The notes beneath the pieces were generated by a model. It saw only the letters and a program-made list of their open reading frames with translations, was not told the DNA's origin and made no database searches. Shown here one piece after another: positions 50,101 through 61,600 of a DNA stretch of 64,000 nt (positions within the stretch are counted from its first letter, which is position 1; the number at the start of each line of letters is the position of its first letter). The position numbers and the translations under genes were made by a program. The DNA comes from Anthopleura xanthogrammica (lineage: Eukaryota; Cnidaria; Anthozoa; Actiniaria; Actiniidae), in contig OZ025210.1 in NCBI GenBank assembly GCA_964019055.1, positions 6,343,547-6,407,546 of the forward strand. The letters are read 5' to 3'.

Positions 50101-51361
50101 GTTATTCGTTTTTTGTTTGTTTTAAATATACTGGAATAGATACCGTGAAACACATTCCTGTCTACCCAAACGCCTTGCCCAGTCTCCGAGCGGCAGAGTA
50201 GCACCCATTTGTTTTAATTTTGAAAGGACCGGTAGCCGTGCTTTTGCATCGAAGCGAGACGAACAGTGACCTTGCAATGTGTTAAAAGGTGTTAAAAAAG
50301 GCCTATCACTGCAAGCTTACCGTTCGTCTCGCTTCGATGCAAGAAACAGCTTTTCGACGGCTACCTTTCAAGATGGCGCAGGGAACTGTGAAAGGGTCTA
50401 TTGGTTTTGTGAACAAAATTAATTTCTTTTTTCTTTCGTTCTTTAGATTCCAATGCTTGCCTGAACTCCGTGACAGATAAACGTTGGTACTCTGCATGCT
50501 CGCATCCTTTGAACAACAACTTAGGAGGAGGGAGCCTGAGTAACAGTGAATGCAAGAGCCCTTATTCTACATACACACTCGAAGTTCCTAAGAGCGAGTA
50601 CATCAAATGTGACGGTAGCGACCATGCAAGCTCAAACTGCGGTGGTTTAAAGGTAAGCTGGTGAGATAGTAGAATTTGTGCCTGACTGTTGCACGTCAAA
50701 ATGCATAAAAATTTGAAACAGTTGAACCAGTACAAGCGCGCGAAAGATAATGTTTCAACCAAAATTCTCTGAGGCCGTATCATCAAGACTGATAACCGCT
50801 CCATCAGGTCATAAAACAATTGTTTGCTGGCCAATTTCTATTCAAAGAAAAGACTTATAAACCAGTTATCAAGCCCCAAGAGAATTTTTGAGCCCTCAGT
50901 ACAGCGTTGCATGACTTGATAGCGTAAACTTCTAACGCGCGTTTCTATGAGCCGAAAAAAAGCGGGAACTTTTGGCTTCTGGTAAAAGGCGCACGCGTCT
51001 AAAGGGGGAAAGAGCGGGAAATTTAGATAACCTTGAGCGGAAGTCCAAATTTTTCCGCAGTTCATGAGACGTACCATATCGCCATTAACGGTTTATCTGT
51101 GTACTTTTAAAATACGCACCACGCACTGTAAACTTTTTTTGTTGGCCAATTCCAAACTTAGAGATATGCAGATCAAGAATTTTAAAAACTAAAATGTTGG
51201 TGTTTTCTTTGTTTCAGTGGGATCGCATCACCAAAATTAAGTTCTGGGCAGTCCTCCAGTACTGGCCGGATCAATACCCTTCTGGACCGACCAGTCCTTT
51301 GTGTAAGGGCATGAGAAAGAGAGGCCTACGAACGAAGAAAGCAACCAGTGTTGATGCTTGA
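37838..51361 (+). CDS. secreted protein with collagen-like Gly-rich segments, helical hairpin region and Cys-rich C-terminus; family unknown
   Basis: I do not recognise the family. Exons: 37838-37895, 39815-39880, 40193-40288, 41047-41189, 41620-41788, 42138-42229, 43042-43180, 43435-43554, 44475-44624, 45109-45318, 45809-46107, 46607-46815, 47319-47457, 48255-48678, 48782-48933, 49472-49576, 49666-49882, 50447-50652, 51218-51361. All 19 join with AG/GT and consistent phase to 1045 aa; the length and phase make the model credible. Residues 1-20 are a signal peptide ([20 protein letters not shown]). About 160-350 alternates short beta-like stretches with Gly-rich runs ([39 protein letters not shown]). 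About 355-830 is helical and charged, broken at 547-579 by a hydrophobic glycine-rich pair of segments ([22 protein letters not shown]). About 845-1030 has nine or so Cys, including CYNC. The C-terminus is basic (RKRGLRTKK). A polyadenylation signal AATAAA follows at 51373. Confidence 0.85.
38047..39768. repeat. perfect (ATCC)n microsatellite, about 430 copies, in intron 1
   Basis: 1722 bp of uninterrupted ATCC/GGAT in the intron between the signal-peptide exon and exon 2 of the secreted-protein gene. The 4-bp unit keeps several reading frames open on both strands (repeating IHPS and MDGW), which produces spurious 600-codon frames. Confidence 0.98.
39978..40089. mobile_element. MITE-like palindrome in intron 2 of the secreted-protein gene
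   Basis: TTTGGTGGACGTCAATCAAG is mirrored by TTTGATTGACGTCCACCAAA. The arms continue through GTTTCCATGACA/TGTCATGGAAAC. Confidence 0.8.
40387..40954. repeat. perfect (CTGCTA)n hexanucleotide array, about 94 copies, in intron 3
   Basis: About 567 bp of uninterrupted CTGCTA between exons 40193-40288 and 41047-41189. Reading frames through it give poly-Leu, Ala-Thr, poly-Ser or Val-Ala runs. None is part of the spliced message in my model. Confidence 0.97.
41190..41619. repeat. TTTG/CTTTCTG-rich simple-sequence intron
   Basis: Intron 4 of the secreted-protein gene is mostly imperfect repeats of TTTGTTTG and GCTTTCTGCTTG. No coding content. Confidence 0.8.
42350..42812. repeat. 29-bp minisatellite, about 16 copies, in intron 6
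   Basis: Unit CCATGATACCATGACAACAT plus nine variable bases (GGATATCCT or similar). The start CCATGA repeats at 42385 and 42414, giving the 29-bp period. Later copies vary (CTCCGGGGCACC replaces the CCATGATACC part). Confidence 0.9.
44090..44188. repeat. (CAT)n/(ATC)n microsatellite in intron 8
   Basis: About 60 bp of pure CAT repeat preceded by a looser CATCAC region. Non-coding. Confidence 0.9.
45575..45745 (-). mobile_element. SINE fragment in intron 10 of the secreted-protein gene
   Basis: Minus strand shows GGGTTCGAGACTCGG (B-box-like), then the body TTTTCCTCCCATCTGCAAAAG and CTTCCAAATTCCAATT. The body matches one at about 12410-12465 and is related to the SINE at 3950-4142. Confidence 0.5.
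46816..47195. repeat. (CCAACCCA)n array in intron 12
   Basis: The first half is imperfect CCAACCAACC with GACGA interruptions; the second half (about 47028-47190) is nearly pure CCAACCCA. It starts at the exon 12 donor. Antisense open frames of the GWLVGW type are repeat artefacts. Confidence 0.93.
49230..49370. repeat. GC-rich dispersed repeat in intron 15
   Basis: Dense CACGGCAC/GGTTACGG motifs. Related, more AT-rich versions (GTGCC...GACTATGTCAGTGCCATG) occur at about 24243-24350 and 26150-26210. Its class is unknown. Confidence 0.4.
50228..50369. mobile_element. MITE-like palindrome in intron 17
   Basis: GGTAGCCGTGCTTTTGCATC and GAAGCGAGACGAAC at left are mirrored by GTTCGTCTCGCTTCGATGCA and a right end at CGACGGCTACC. 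No coding capacity. Confidence 0.75.
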
Positions 51362-52389
51362 GTACAATGGACAATAAACCCACGAAAAAAGGCATAATAG
51401 CGTTTTAGTGATTAAAAGGGTTTTGCAGTATTTATAGTATTTACTTTTGATACTTTTTACAATTTATTTAAAAAAATTGTCATTTTGGAATTAAAGTTGC
51501 TTCCCATTCCACGTGCTTTCAAGTCATTTGCTTTTGCTTTGAACGTTGAATTCAACCGGTTAAAATCCGTATGAGACAAGAAAAAGATCGTTATAACATC
51601 AGGAAAATTCTTGCTTTTGTGCGCCACTGGGAGGGCGCTACTCACGAGGCAAAAGATTTTTGTAAAGGCACTAGTTTTGCAGCTCCATAAATATCGCTTG
51701 AATTTTGTTTCGATCCGATGTTTCAATAGTTTCAATCCAGAATTTATTATATCATGCCGAATACTCGAGATTTTACTTCAGGTACACTCTTTATCAGTAT
51801 GCCTCTACATTGATAGCAACACCACTATTGCACTATCGCTAAACTCGGAATACTTGGTCAGCCGAACTTTTGCCGATGAGCCGAAAGCCCGAATTTTATC
51901 AAAAAAAAAAAAAAAAAAAAAAAAAAACAGTTGAAAAACTTTATTTGTGTCACATTAATATTTACAGCATTTTACATTTTTTTCCTACAGAAGCAGATAA
52001 AATAATTCATTACTACTACTAATAATATTTAAAAAAATGACAAAACAGGAGTCACTTGGAAAAGCTGATAACTACCTTAGTGATAATTCTGCACATTTTG
52101 TGACTCGTTTCTGCTATTGTAGATCCTATTGATTCACAATTACAATTCTATAAAAATATACAATTAAGATTATTAGCATCATAAAAAAATAATTACATCC
52201 AGGAAGATTGTATTCTTACATCGATATTTTCCTAAATATACCGACAGCCCATCATAAATACCTTGTTTAGTTTTCATTAATAAATATTGAATCAAAATAA
52301 ACTACAATTGTACTGATTTTAGATCACAATTAAAGTCGTGGCTGAGATTCAGCCTCTACATACAAAATTGATCAGTTACTGGGTTTTTA
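51362..52389. other. convergent 3' flanks of two genes
   Basis: It holds the polyadenylation signal of the plus-strand gene (AATAAA at 51373), a run of about 27 A at 51901-51927, and a TTTATT at 51940 that reads AATAAA on minus and may end the membrane-protein transcript. No coding exon. Confidence 0.55.
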
Positions 52390-52640
52390 GTTTACTTCTT
52401 AGAACGTTTTTTCTGTCCCTTGTTCAAAGACTGCATTTTCATTTCCGTCTGTTGCTTGTCTTTTTGGTTTATCGCTGTACAGCTCTAGCAAGCTAAATTT
52501 TTCTTCAAGTAAGTTATTTTTAAGCAATTTAAACCTCTGCCGTTATTTCTTTTCCTTGGTCAAAGACTGCATTTTCGTTTCCGTTACAGTTTCAGCTGCC
52601 TCAATTTTTCTTCAACAAGTTGTTTTAAACAACCCAAACC
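52390..52640 (-). pseudogene. two degenerate tandem copies of the last coding exon of the coiled-coil gene
   Basis: Bases 52390-52530 and about 52541-52640 repeat, with changes, the end of the terminal exon (52668-52815): CAAAGACTGCATTTTC, CGTTT/GTCTGTTG, AATTTTTCTTCAA and AAACCTCTG occur in each. The copies lie directly downstream, carry indels and do not keep the reading frame, so they are probably 3' UTR sequence now. Confidence 0.75.
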
Positions 52641-52667
52641 TCTGCAGCTAGTGAATGTTTTTATAGT

Positions 52668-55600
52668 TTACTTCTTAGCTCGTTTTTTCTGTCCCTTGGT
52701 CAAAGACTGCATTTTCTTTTCCGTCTGTTGTTGTCTTTCATTCTCTGGTTTACCGCTGTACAGTTCTAGCTGGCTCATTTTTTCTTCAAGTTGTTTTTTG
52801 AACAATTCAAACCTCTGAAGGCAGTTGCTTCTTTGAAGCGCAAGAGAGTCGCGGTTAGACTTAGCACTGTTCAGTTTACTTGCACTTTCACGGATTAGTT
52901 GCCTATTCTGGGTAAATTCCTTGGAGCCTTCAGGGACATCCTTCAAGAGGTCCATTTGGGCCATTAGTTCTTGTTCCAGCTCTTTAATACTTTGATCAGC
53001 TTCCAGTGCTTGTCTAGAAAGTCTGGTGAACTCTTCGTTAAGGCTGTCTACCTTATCTTGTACCTCACTTACTTGGACCTTCAAATATTAAATATATATA
53101 TTTTAGTAAATACTCTGAGACACTGCGAACATTTGGCAAAGAACATCGAACTACAGGAGAATGAAGCGACTCCCACGAACACACCGGTTGGCCCTAGTAA
53201 GACAGTTGGACAGATGGATTGGGGATGGGATCCGACCTTGCCTCCCAGGGGCTGATTCTGGATTTCCCATCTTGGGTTGTGTTAGCATCCAAAGAAAATA
53301 AAACTTGTCCTACTAGCACAAATATTGAGCTACCAAGGGTTAGCATAAGCACTGCTACATTGTCTTTCCTTACCTCCAGAAATACTCTATATAAATCTTC
53401 GTCTTTCGATCCGTCCTTCTGTTTTGATTGGGATTTTCCAGATAGAGGTAGACTGGTTGCTGATCTGGATACTGCCATCGTCCGAGACATTTGTCTGGAC
53501 ATTCCTCTTGCCAGTAACTCTCCGGATGCCTGAGAATAACGAGATTTTGGTCGGTCTTGCTGTTGCTGTCCAGTGAGCTGGCGCAGCCGTTTGTCAATAT
53601 ATTCTTCAGACCCTTGAAGTCTTGCGTCTGTCGTCTTGTCCTCAACATCTCCAAGGAAGCCACGTAAGTTGGAGCTAAGTAAAAAGCCACTGTACTTTGA
53701 AAGACGTTCTATCAAACCCTCCTGCGTAAAGTGAACACCATCTCTCCCAGCTCCACGAAGAAGACGCAAGTCAAGCAGCTCCTCAACAACGTTTGATTTA
53801 TCTGCTTCGGTATGTGAATCTCCGAAAACTGATTCCAAAAGTTCTCGACTGGCTTCTTCGAGTTTGATATTCTGGGGTAATGAGGCTAGTGTGTGAGACA
53901 AAGCAGATGAGCGTCTGTACCGTGAGAAGAATAGATCATCACAGGTAACAGCTAGACCTTGATGGAATTCCTTCAAGAACACAGGGTTGGAATCATCCCT
54001 GAGGTCTCCCGCGGCGATGTGAGCCAGGCAGTGTACGATCACCACCACAAATTCCCCAACGTTGTCCATACGATCAGCTCTTAGGTATAAAATTCTGTTA
54101 TTTGCATCGAAAAAGAAAGAATTTCGATAGGCGTTTCTTTCGAGGTGTGTGTTGGGTGGGAGCTTGGTGGCGAGGAGGAGAGTCACTGGGATATTATGGC
54201 AGTGTACAGAGAGAAGGTCAGTGATAAAGCAACCAAATTTGTAAACCACAAACGAACGACCTGATAGTGTGTTAAGGTCTACAGGAACAAGCTCGTCATC
54301 GCCTCCAAAAAGAGTATCGTCTTTGATATCAATGTATCCTTCTCCTGAAATAAAATGGAACATAGTTAAGTCTTCGGTGTTTTTAAGGTAAGCCTTTCCA
54401 AATTGGAAATTCATGGGAGATCAACAACAAACATTGGATCATCAGTGTCTGCCATCAGTGTCTGATTTCTGTAGCATGAAAGGACAAGATTTATAATGCC
54501 CTCCCCCTTGATGGGACGTTAGTCCATTGCAATATACTTCCAGCAGCATCAGCTTGCCAGTTTACCTCTCAAAATACTTTCCCAAAATAACGCAAAAGCG
54601 CACCGGTCAGGTCTCAATACTACACAAGGCAGAAAACCCCTTCCAGCCAAGTAATGCGACCTTAAATATACAGTCCTCACAATAACTCTCAATCTGTGGG
54701 TCAAAACAAAAGAATTTCCTTCTCTTAATTTAGTGCATGTCTTACCAGCTGTGTTTGATGATCCAACACCTTTCCCGGCACCTTCCCTCAGCAACGACTT
54801 GATGGCCTCTAACTTCTGGTACAGCGGGGATGACATAAGGAGGTTAGTTAACTCTCCTTCGCTGAGAGGAGCGGCCATTTGATAACTATCTGGCATTACT
54901 TTGACAGTAGGAGGGGGTGGGGGTGGGGCGTCTGATTTCATGGCCTCTGCCACCAAGTTGTCCACTTGAATGCTTTCCTTCAGCGCTATTACTTCTTTTG
55001 CCTAAAACAAGACACAGATTAATACATTGATACCTGTATTATGTGGAACTGACCCTTTTTAAGCGTACACCCTTCATTAAACGGACAGCTAGTTGTACGG
55101 TCCCGATATTATCTTTCATATTTACTGTAAAACAAACTTGTATTTAGCGGACACCAAGCAAAGTCCCAAAGGTGCCCAACCAAAAGAGTTACCACTATTC
55201 TTTCTTCACAGTTTGCAAATGTCTGAAGAATAACACCTTAAAAGGGGGTTGGGTTTGACGATTGGTATTGCCTTGGCAAAGCGTTGACGCTGTCGCTAAA
55301 GCTAGTTTACCCCTGTTTTCAAACTGTAGATTTGAACCAGAAAGTAAACTACTAAAAAAAGATGGTCTTCCAAACCTGCTCCCTATCTTGGTCAGCCTGT
55401 TGTTTTTCTTGGTGCTCGGTTTTCTCCTCCTCCAACTTATCAGTCAGTTCCTGAAATTTGGAATTCTTCTTGGCTTCTCGCTTCTTCTTCAACCTCTCCT
55501 CAAGCGAGCTCTGCATTCTCATTCTATCAGCATCCATCTTGTTCATTAGTTTCGCCAAATCCTTGCTGTGTTCTTTAAGAAGCGCCTCTTGGTCTTCCTT

Positions 55601-58600
55601 GGAAGCTCCTTGTTTAGACAGCTTGTCAATCTCTTGTTTGACCTTGGATTTCTTTTCTTTAAGTAGAGCTTCTTTTCGGGCATTCAGAGCAAGGATTGCC
55701 TTTTCATTCTTTTTCTTTTCTTCATCTTCTTCTTCCTGCAGTTGTTCCTCAAAAGCGTTTATTTCCGCTGACATTCTGGCCTCCTGTTCGCGTTCAAATT
55801 CTGCCAAACCAATTAGAGAATTAGCAACTAGAAACAACTTACGCAGCAAAAAAATGCACTTGAAACAAAAGTTTTGGGAAACATAACAATATAATCACCT
55901 TCATTTTCTTTTCTCATTTTGTCCTCGTTCTCGACTCGCTGTTCATCGAGTTTCTTTTTGACTTCGTCTAGTTCTCTTGCTGCTGCCAGCGCCTTCTCAA
56001 CGGACCTTCGATGCTCTTCTGCCTGCTCTGGAGTCAGCTGGTTAAGGCAATCGGCGTATTCCTGGTAAAAAAATGGATGTATATGATAAAGAGGACAGAT
56101 TTGCATGAAGATAGGTATTTACTATCAAGTGACTGGAAATCAAGCATGCACACTAAACTATCTTAGGACTGAAGAGTAACTAGGTTTTGAAGAAAGAAAC
56201 GAACCCTGGGATTAGAAGGAAAGGTAAGCAATGGCAAGGCAAGGAAAGGAATAGCAACAGAAGGAATGGCAAGGAAAGAAAGGGAAAGGAAAGGAAAGGC
56301 AGAAGCGGGCAAAACAGAAAGCACAACAAAACGTACCTTGTAATGTTTTTCTTTCATCTCCAACTTGGCTCGCGCATATCTGACCTCCCAATCAGCCACT
56401 GCACCATGTTGAATCTTTTTCCTTTCATCTGCTTGCTTCTTGTCCAAAGCACTCTGTCTCAACTGCTGTTTATTGAAAAGTTGAGCGCGTCGCTGTTGTA
56501 ATTCTTCTGGGCTCAACTTCTCTCTGCTGAGAGCATCGAGTTCTTCCTGTTCCTTCTGTTTCAGTTCATCTTGCTCTTGAGCATGTCTTTCCTCCATCTT
56601 GTCCAGGGCTTCATCCACAGCAACTCTTCTTTCTTCCATGAACATTTTCTCCAAATCACTAAGTTCTGATTCTTGCCTCTTCTCTAGGACCTAAGAAATA
56701 CGAATAAAGTTATTTTTAGTAGCTGAATGAATCTCGTGAATCTTCAGTGTTACTAGGTTACAATAACGAGCAAACCCTGACTATCCTCTATGGAAGTTTG
56801 TAACACAAAAGCCATTCATATGTTAAGACTTGATGATATAGAACATATCATTACCTTTCGAATGACAAACTCAGCTGCTTCAACACCATTTTCACGGATT
56901 CCTTCGATCATGGCTTGTTTTTCTGCTTCTTTCACCTGTTATATTCAAAACTTTGAGTAAGGTTTTCTGATTCTCTATTAATGATGGCGAAAGAAAGAAA
57001 GAGAAAAAGAAAGAAGGAAGGAAGGAAGATGGAAGGAAGGAAAATGACAAACAATTTACCTGTTCGTTGCGCACTTCATCAAATTCTTTCTTTTGTTCCA
57101 ACAGTTCCCTCGACATCTCATTTTCCTGCTTTCGCTGTAGAGCTTCGAGTTTTTTCTTTTTCTTTTCAGCGAGTTTTGCTCGTAGGTTTGCGTGCTGTCT
57201 GTTTCGATCTGCATCAATCTTTTCCAGTGCTTCATCGACTTCATGTTGATGAGCTGCAAGAAGCTGCAAAAACAATGCAACAATATTTAGCAACAGCATT
57301 ATATATCTAGTATTACTATACTGAACGTAAAATGGAGCCTGTAGACTTAAAGCCTCCAGGAGTGTAAAAAATCTTCAATAATCGTCGATATGCTATTTTG
57401 AGCAGGCTTACTATTAGGTATCAATTGCATATCTAAGATTGCTTCTCTTCTCATAAGGCACATTATACTTATGCTCTGACGCCCTTCGCACAAGCTGTTT
57501 TTTTTTGCGGAGGGAGGAAAACCGAAGGACCTGAAGTAAACCCTGAACGGTTTTAAAACAGCGAGCACTTTGCCGTCTTGGCACAACCAACTTATAGATC
57601 TTAACCCTAATGGCGCGTTTCATAAAACATTATCATCTATCATCGTCATAATACTAAAGGGGTTGGTATTCTTTACCTGTTGTAGTTCTTCAGGAGTCAT
57701 GGCGCTACTACGAGCAGATATCTCTGCAGCATGTTTATCCTTAATTTCTCTCATCTGTCTCTCTTTCTCTGCATCCAATGATCGTAATTCCTTTTCTTCC
57801 TCCCCTTTCATTTCTTTGCCTACTTTTTCTTTGGCTTTTTGGGCTTCTTCTCCATGACGTACACGCATCTCTTCAACAACTCGTTGCTGTTCTTTCTTCA
57901 GAGCCTGGAATGAAAATTTCGAATCAAATACAGTTGAACCTTTGTTAAGCGGCCACCTTTTGCACGTTCACCTCCATTTAACGACCACTTGATAGTTTCC
58001 GAAGGTGGAAGACAAATTTGATAACATTATCGAGCATGAATTCTTTCTGGAGAACTGTTTCCAATTTCAGGACAAGTGTCATTCCCTTGAGTATTATTTC
58101 TGTGTTTTCCATGAAATAATACCCAGGAAAAAAATACACTTGCCCAGGTTTTCCCTAACGCGATTTAAGCAGTTTCGAATGGAAAATTAAAGAATCGGAG
58201 TTATGCAGTTTAGAGAAGCCGTTAGAGCATTTTTTTTATAAGTGATAAGTGAAAAACGTACGGTAATGACTTACAGCACGTACACGGTACGACATGCCGT
58301 AACATTGAAATAGTCTCCCATTGTCTTTCAGTAATGAATCAACCCACGATGCGCAGTTACGGTAAGATAACGACTACAAATCTGCTGTATCGTTTCCACT
58401 TATTCTAAAATCCCTCTCTTCCCAAATTTCGAATGCGAAATCATAAATCATCTACCAAGACAAGAGCACTCACCTGCTCCTCAGGGGTCTCGTTAGGGAT
58501 GATTACATCAGGCACAGCAACATGATCTGCATCTACAGGTTTGTTAGCAGCCAAAGCTTTGCTTTGTTCTTCTAATATTCGCTTGGCAGCATCTTCTTCT

Positions 58601-61600
58601 GACTTACGTCGGGCCTCTTCCTGTCTGCGTGCTAAACGTGCTGCTAACTTAGCCTGAAACCCGGAAAAAAAATACATTGTTAAGTTTTGTCATTTTTTCA
58701 AACTCAGTTAGAATTTATCGTTCCACTTGTTACATCTTGGTGCCATTACTAGCAGAATAATTTTGTAGTTCATCTTAATACCCTTATGCCAGGGCCCAGA
58801 TGGCGAAGAGCACTATTTTTTCTTTTGCATACTTGTCTCTTATGTTTTTCAAATTTAGCCCCCCCCCTCTCCCCACTTTTTAGGGTGCTCCGCGGTAAAA
58901 TTTTAATTTTTCTCACCCATAGCAACAAACAAATAGGTATTGTATTCCACCAACCTTTGTTTCATCGAGGCTCTTGTTTTTGTTCTTCTCGAGGTTTGAC
59001 TGCAGCATTTCATTGTCTTTACGGAACTGATCCAAGATCTGCTGCTGTAATACCGCGTCTAGGTTGTTTCCACTAGCCAACTGTAACCATACGAAAACCA
59101 AATAAAGTGAATAACTCACGGCATTGTACATGAACATGTAGTGATAGTGGATGGAAAGGTTGTGGAAAGGAAGAGGAAGAATGGTAGGAAGGACAGGGGA
59201 TGGGAAAAAATAGCCAATAAAAGATCGACTGAATTTCCTAAGAAAATAACGACTGTTATCTATCAATAGTCGGGATGCCCTGGAAGTTTTGTCATTTACT
59301 TTGAGAAGCTTTACATCACTTTAGGGCGAGACTGGGAAAGGCTTGGGGTATTGCAGTAATTTATCCAAATTGGGTGAGTCAGTTATGGGATTTTCATTTG
59401 CAGGCGGAGGTACTTTGGACTAATTTCTCACTTTCCCCCGTCCCACGGCAAGTGAAAGGTCCCTAGCAAGAGAATAACCCTTACCTTCTCTAGGAGAGTC
59501 TTGTGCAGTTGTTTCACTTCTTCTTTATGCTCTTCGTTAAGTCTTATCTCCAGTTCACCAATATTACGGACTTCTTCAGCCTCTAAGGCAGCTTCCATGG
59601 CCAATCTTCTTCGTTCTTGTTGCTTCAGAAGTTCTTCCAAATCTTCGCCTTCACTTATGGCCTGTGAAGAAAACAATTCCCATTTTATTTATCAGGAGCC
59701 AAAAACAACTTCATCTCCATCATTTAAGGTAAAGATTTGTTTTCCAAAAGTTTGACTCAAGGTAGTTTCAAGATTTCTACGCTGTACCACGAACGTATGG
59801 GCCCTATTCTTATTATTCTTATGCACACAATTTATTAAATCTGCTTGATCAATCAAATTGGATTAGTCTTTTGAGAGTTCTGATATTGAATTACCACTAA
59901 CCTGGGATAACCAATGCAAACAACTAAAATTTGATGTCTCTCCCCTCAGTAGACCACTCTCAAAACTATTACTGAAAGTGTGACTTGTAGGAAAATACGA
60001 AAGAGATCACACTTTTCTCGATGGACTTTGTTGTGCTATTTTTTTTGCATTTCCATGTTAGCCTTGCACCCAAGATACCTTTGAAAGGGATCCATGCCTA
60101 ACATCATTCCAGATATACATAATATTTCCCAGTATGTTTTTTATTTCCATCTTCGAGAATGAATTGAGGAGTTGATTACAAACCTTCGCCTTTTCAGATT
60201 CTTCTTCTTGTCGCAGTTTCTTCAACCTGTCTTTCTTCTTCTTGGCCAGTTTGGCCTTCATTAACGACATCTGTAGAGCCTTGCGTTGAGCCAAGTCGCG
60301 TGCCAACTTCTCTTCAGCGCTCATTTGTTCATTCTTGAGCCGTTCTGCTGCATCAGGATCAAGTGATCCCGAGGCTACCAGATCATCCTACATTAACACA
60401 TACATACATACAACCATCAATAAAATGCGTGTCTTCCAAGATGTCTAGATTTGTATATGGGGTTTACTGGATTTCTGTCTTGAAGACAGATTCATTGAGA
60501 ACAAATCTTATCATGAGTGCTTTTGATGCTTTATGATTGTAATCATGAAGTTTTACATTTTCTACATGCGTTTACGTGATGTTCTTTCTGATGATGCTAC
60601 CACGAGCGCAACATCAAAGTATCAACATAAAACCCAAAGGAAATCGTAAAAGTTTATTATTAATTTTACAAATCTTATCATTATCTTACCACTGTACTGC
60701 AGAACATGTCACCCATCGTTTTCCTGTAAGTTTCTGCTTCCTCATTTGACGCATCCACCTCAGCCTTTGCCTGGCCAATGATCTCTTCCTGGACAATAGT
60801 TTCCTGCAAGCCTTCCTGGCTTTTGATCAGTATTTCGGCATTAGCTTTGGGCACTTCGTCGTCAAGCTTGATTTTAGATTTTTCAGCCTTTAAAAGATAA
60901 ATAAATAAAAAGTATCCTTTAGCTTACAAAGACACTGAAAAAATATAATATGGGTTTTCTGCTATGTCTGGTACTTTCATGAAGAAAAACTCCGTCTTTT
61001 CTGTTGGATCTAAATTTCCTAATACCGCCATCCAGTTGGTTCGTTGGGTGTCAGTTTGTTGTGCGGGAGGTCGTGGCCTGGTCAAGCGGATCAAAATTTA
61101 TGATCTTAAATATCTGTGAGTAAAAGGCTCTAAAAAATCTGCAAATGGGAAAACCTTCGCCGTGGCTCGGACGACCATGTGAATTTGCCATCCTGTTTTA
61201 TTTTGAGACGTTAAACAAAAGAGGGCCACAAGTTTATCAGTGCTTAGTTACGACTGTCACGTGTCACCTCTCTCTGTGAATAACTCCCTAATAAAATGTC
61301 AAAAGAAAGGAAGGGGACCATCTACAGCTGCTTACACAAGACCGCTAATAAAAAACTTTACTAATGCGTTTAAACACAGTCGAATAATCTTTTTCGTTTT
61401 TTTTATGTAAGGACACTTATTCAAGTAAAGATATCATTACCTCCTCTTTCTGTTTCCTGAGAAGCGCAGCTTCTTTTTCTTCTCTTCGTTTCCTTAGCTT
61501 ATCTCTCAGGTTCGCCATCTGTTTTTCTTTCTCCGCATCTAGTGCATTCTCAAGGTTGGCAACCTCTTTCTCGTGATCGTCCATTATGGCTTTCATTTCA

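Noticed and set aside
55458..55886. 142-codon plus-strand frame rich in Ser/Phe/Cys
   Set aside because: Antisense shadow of the Glu/Lys-rich coiled-coil exon 55800-55376.
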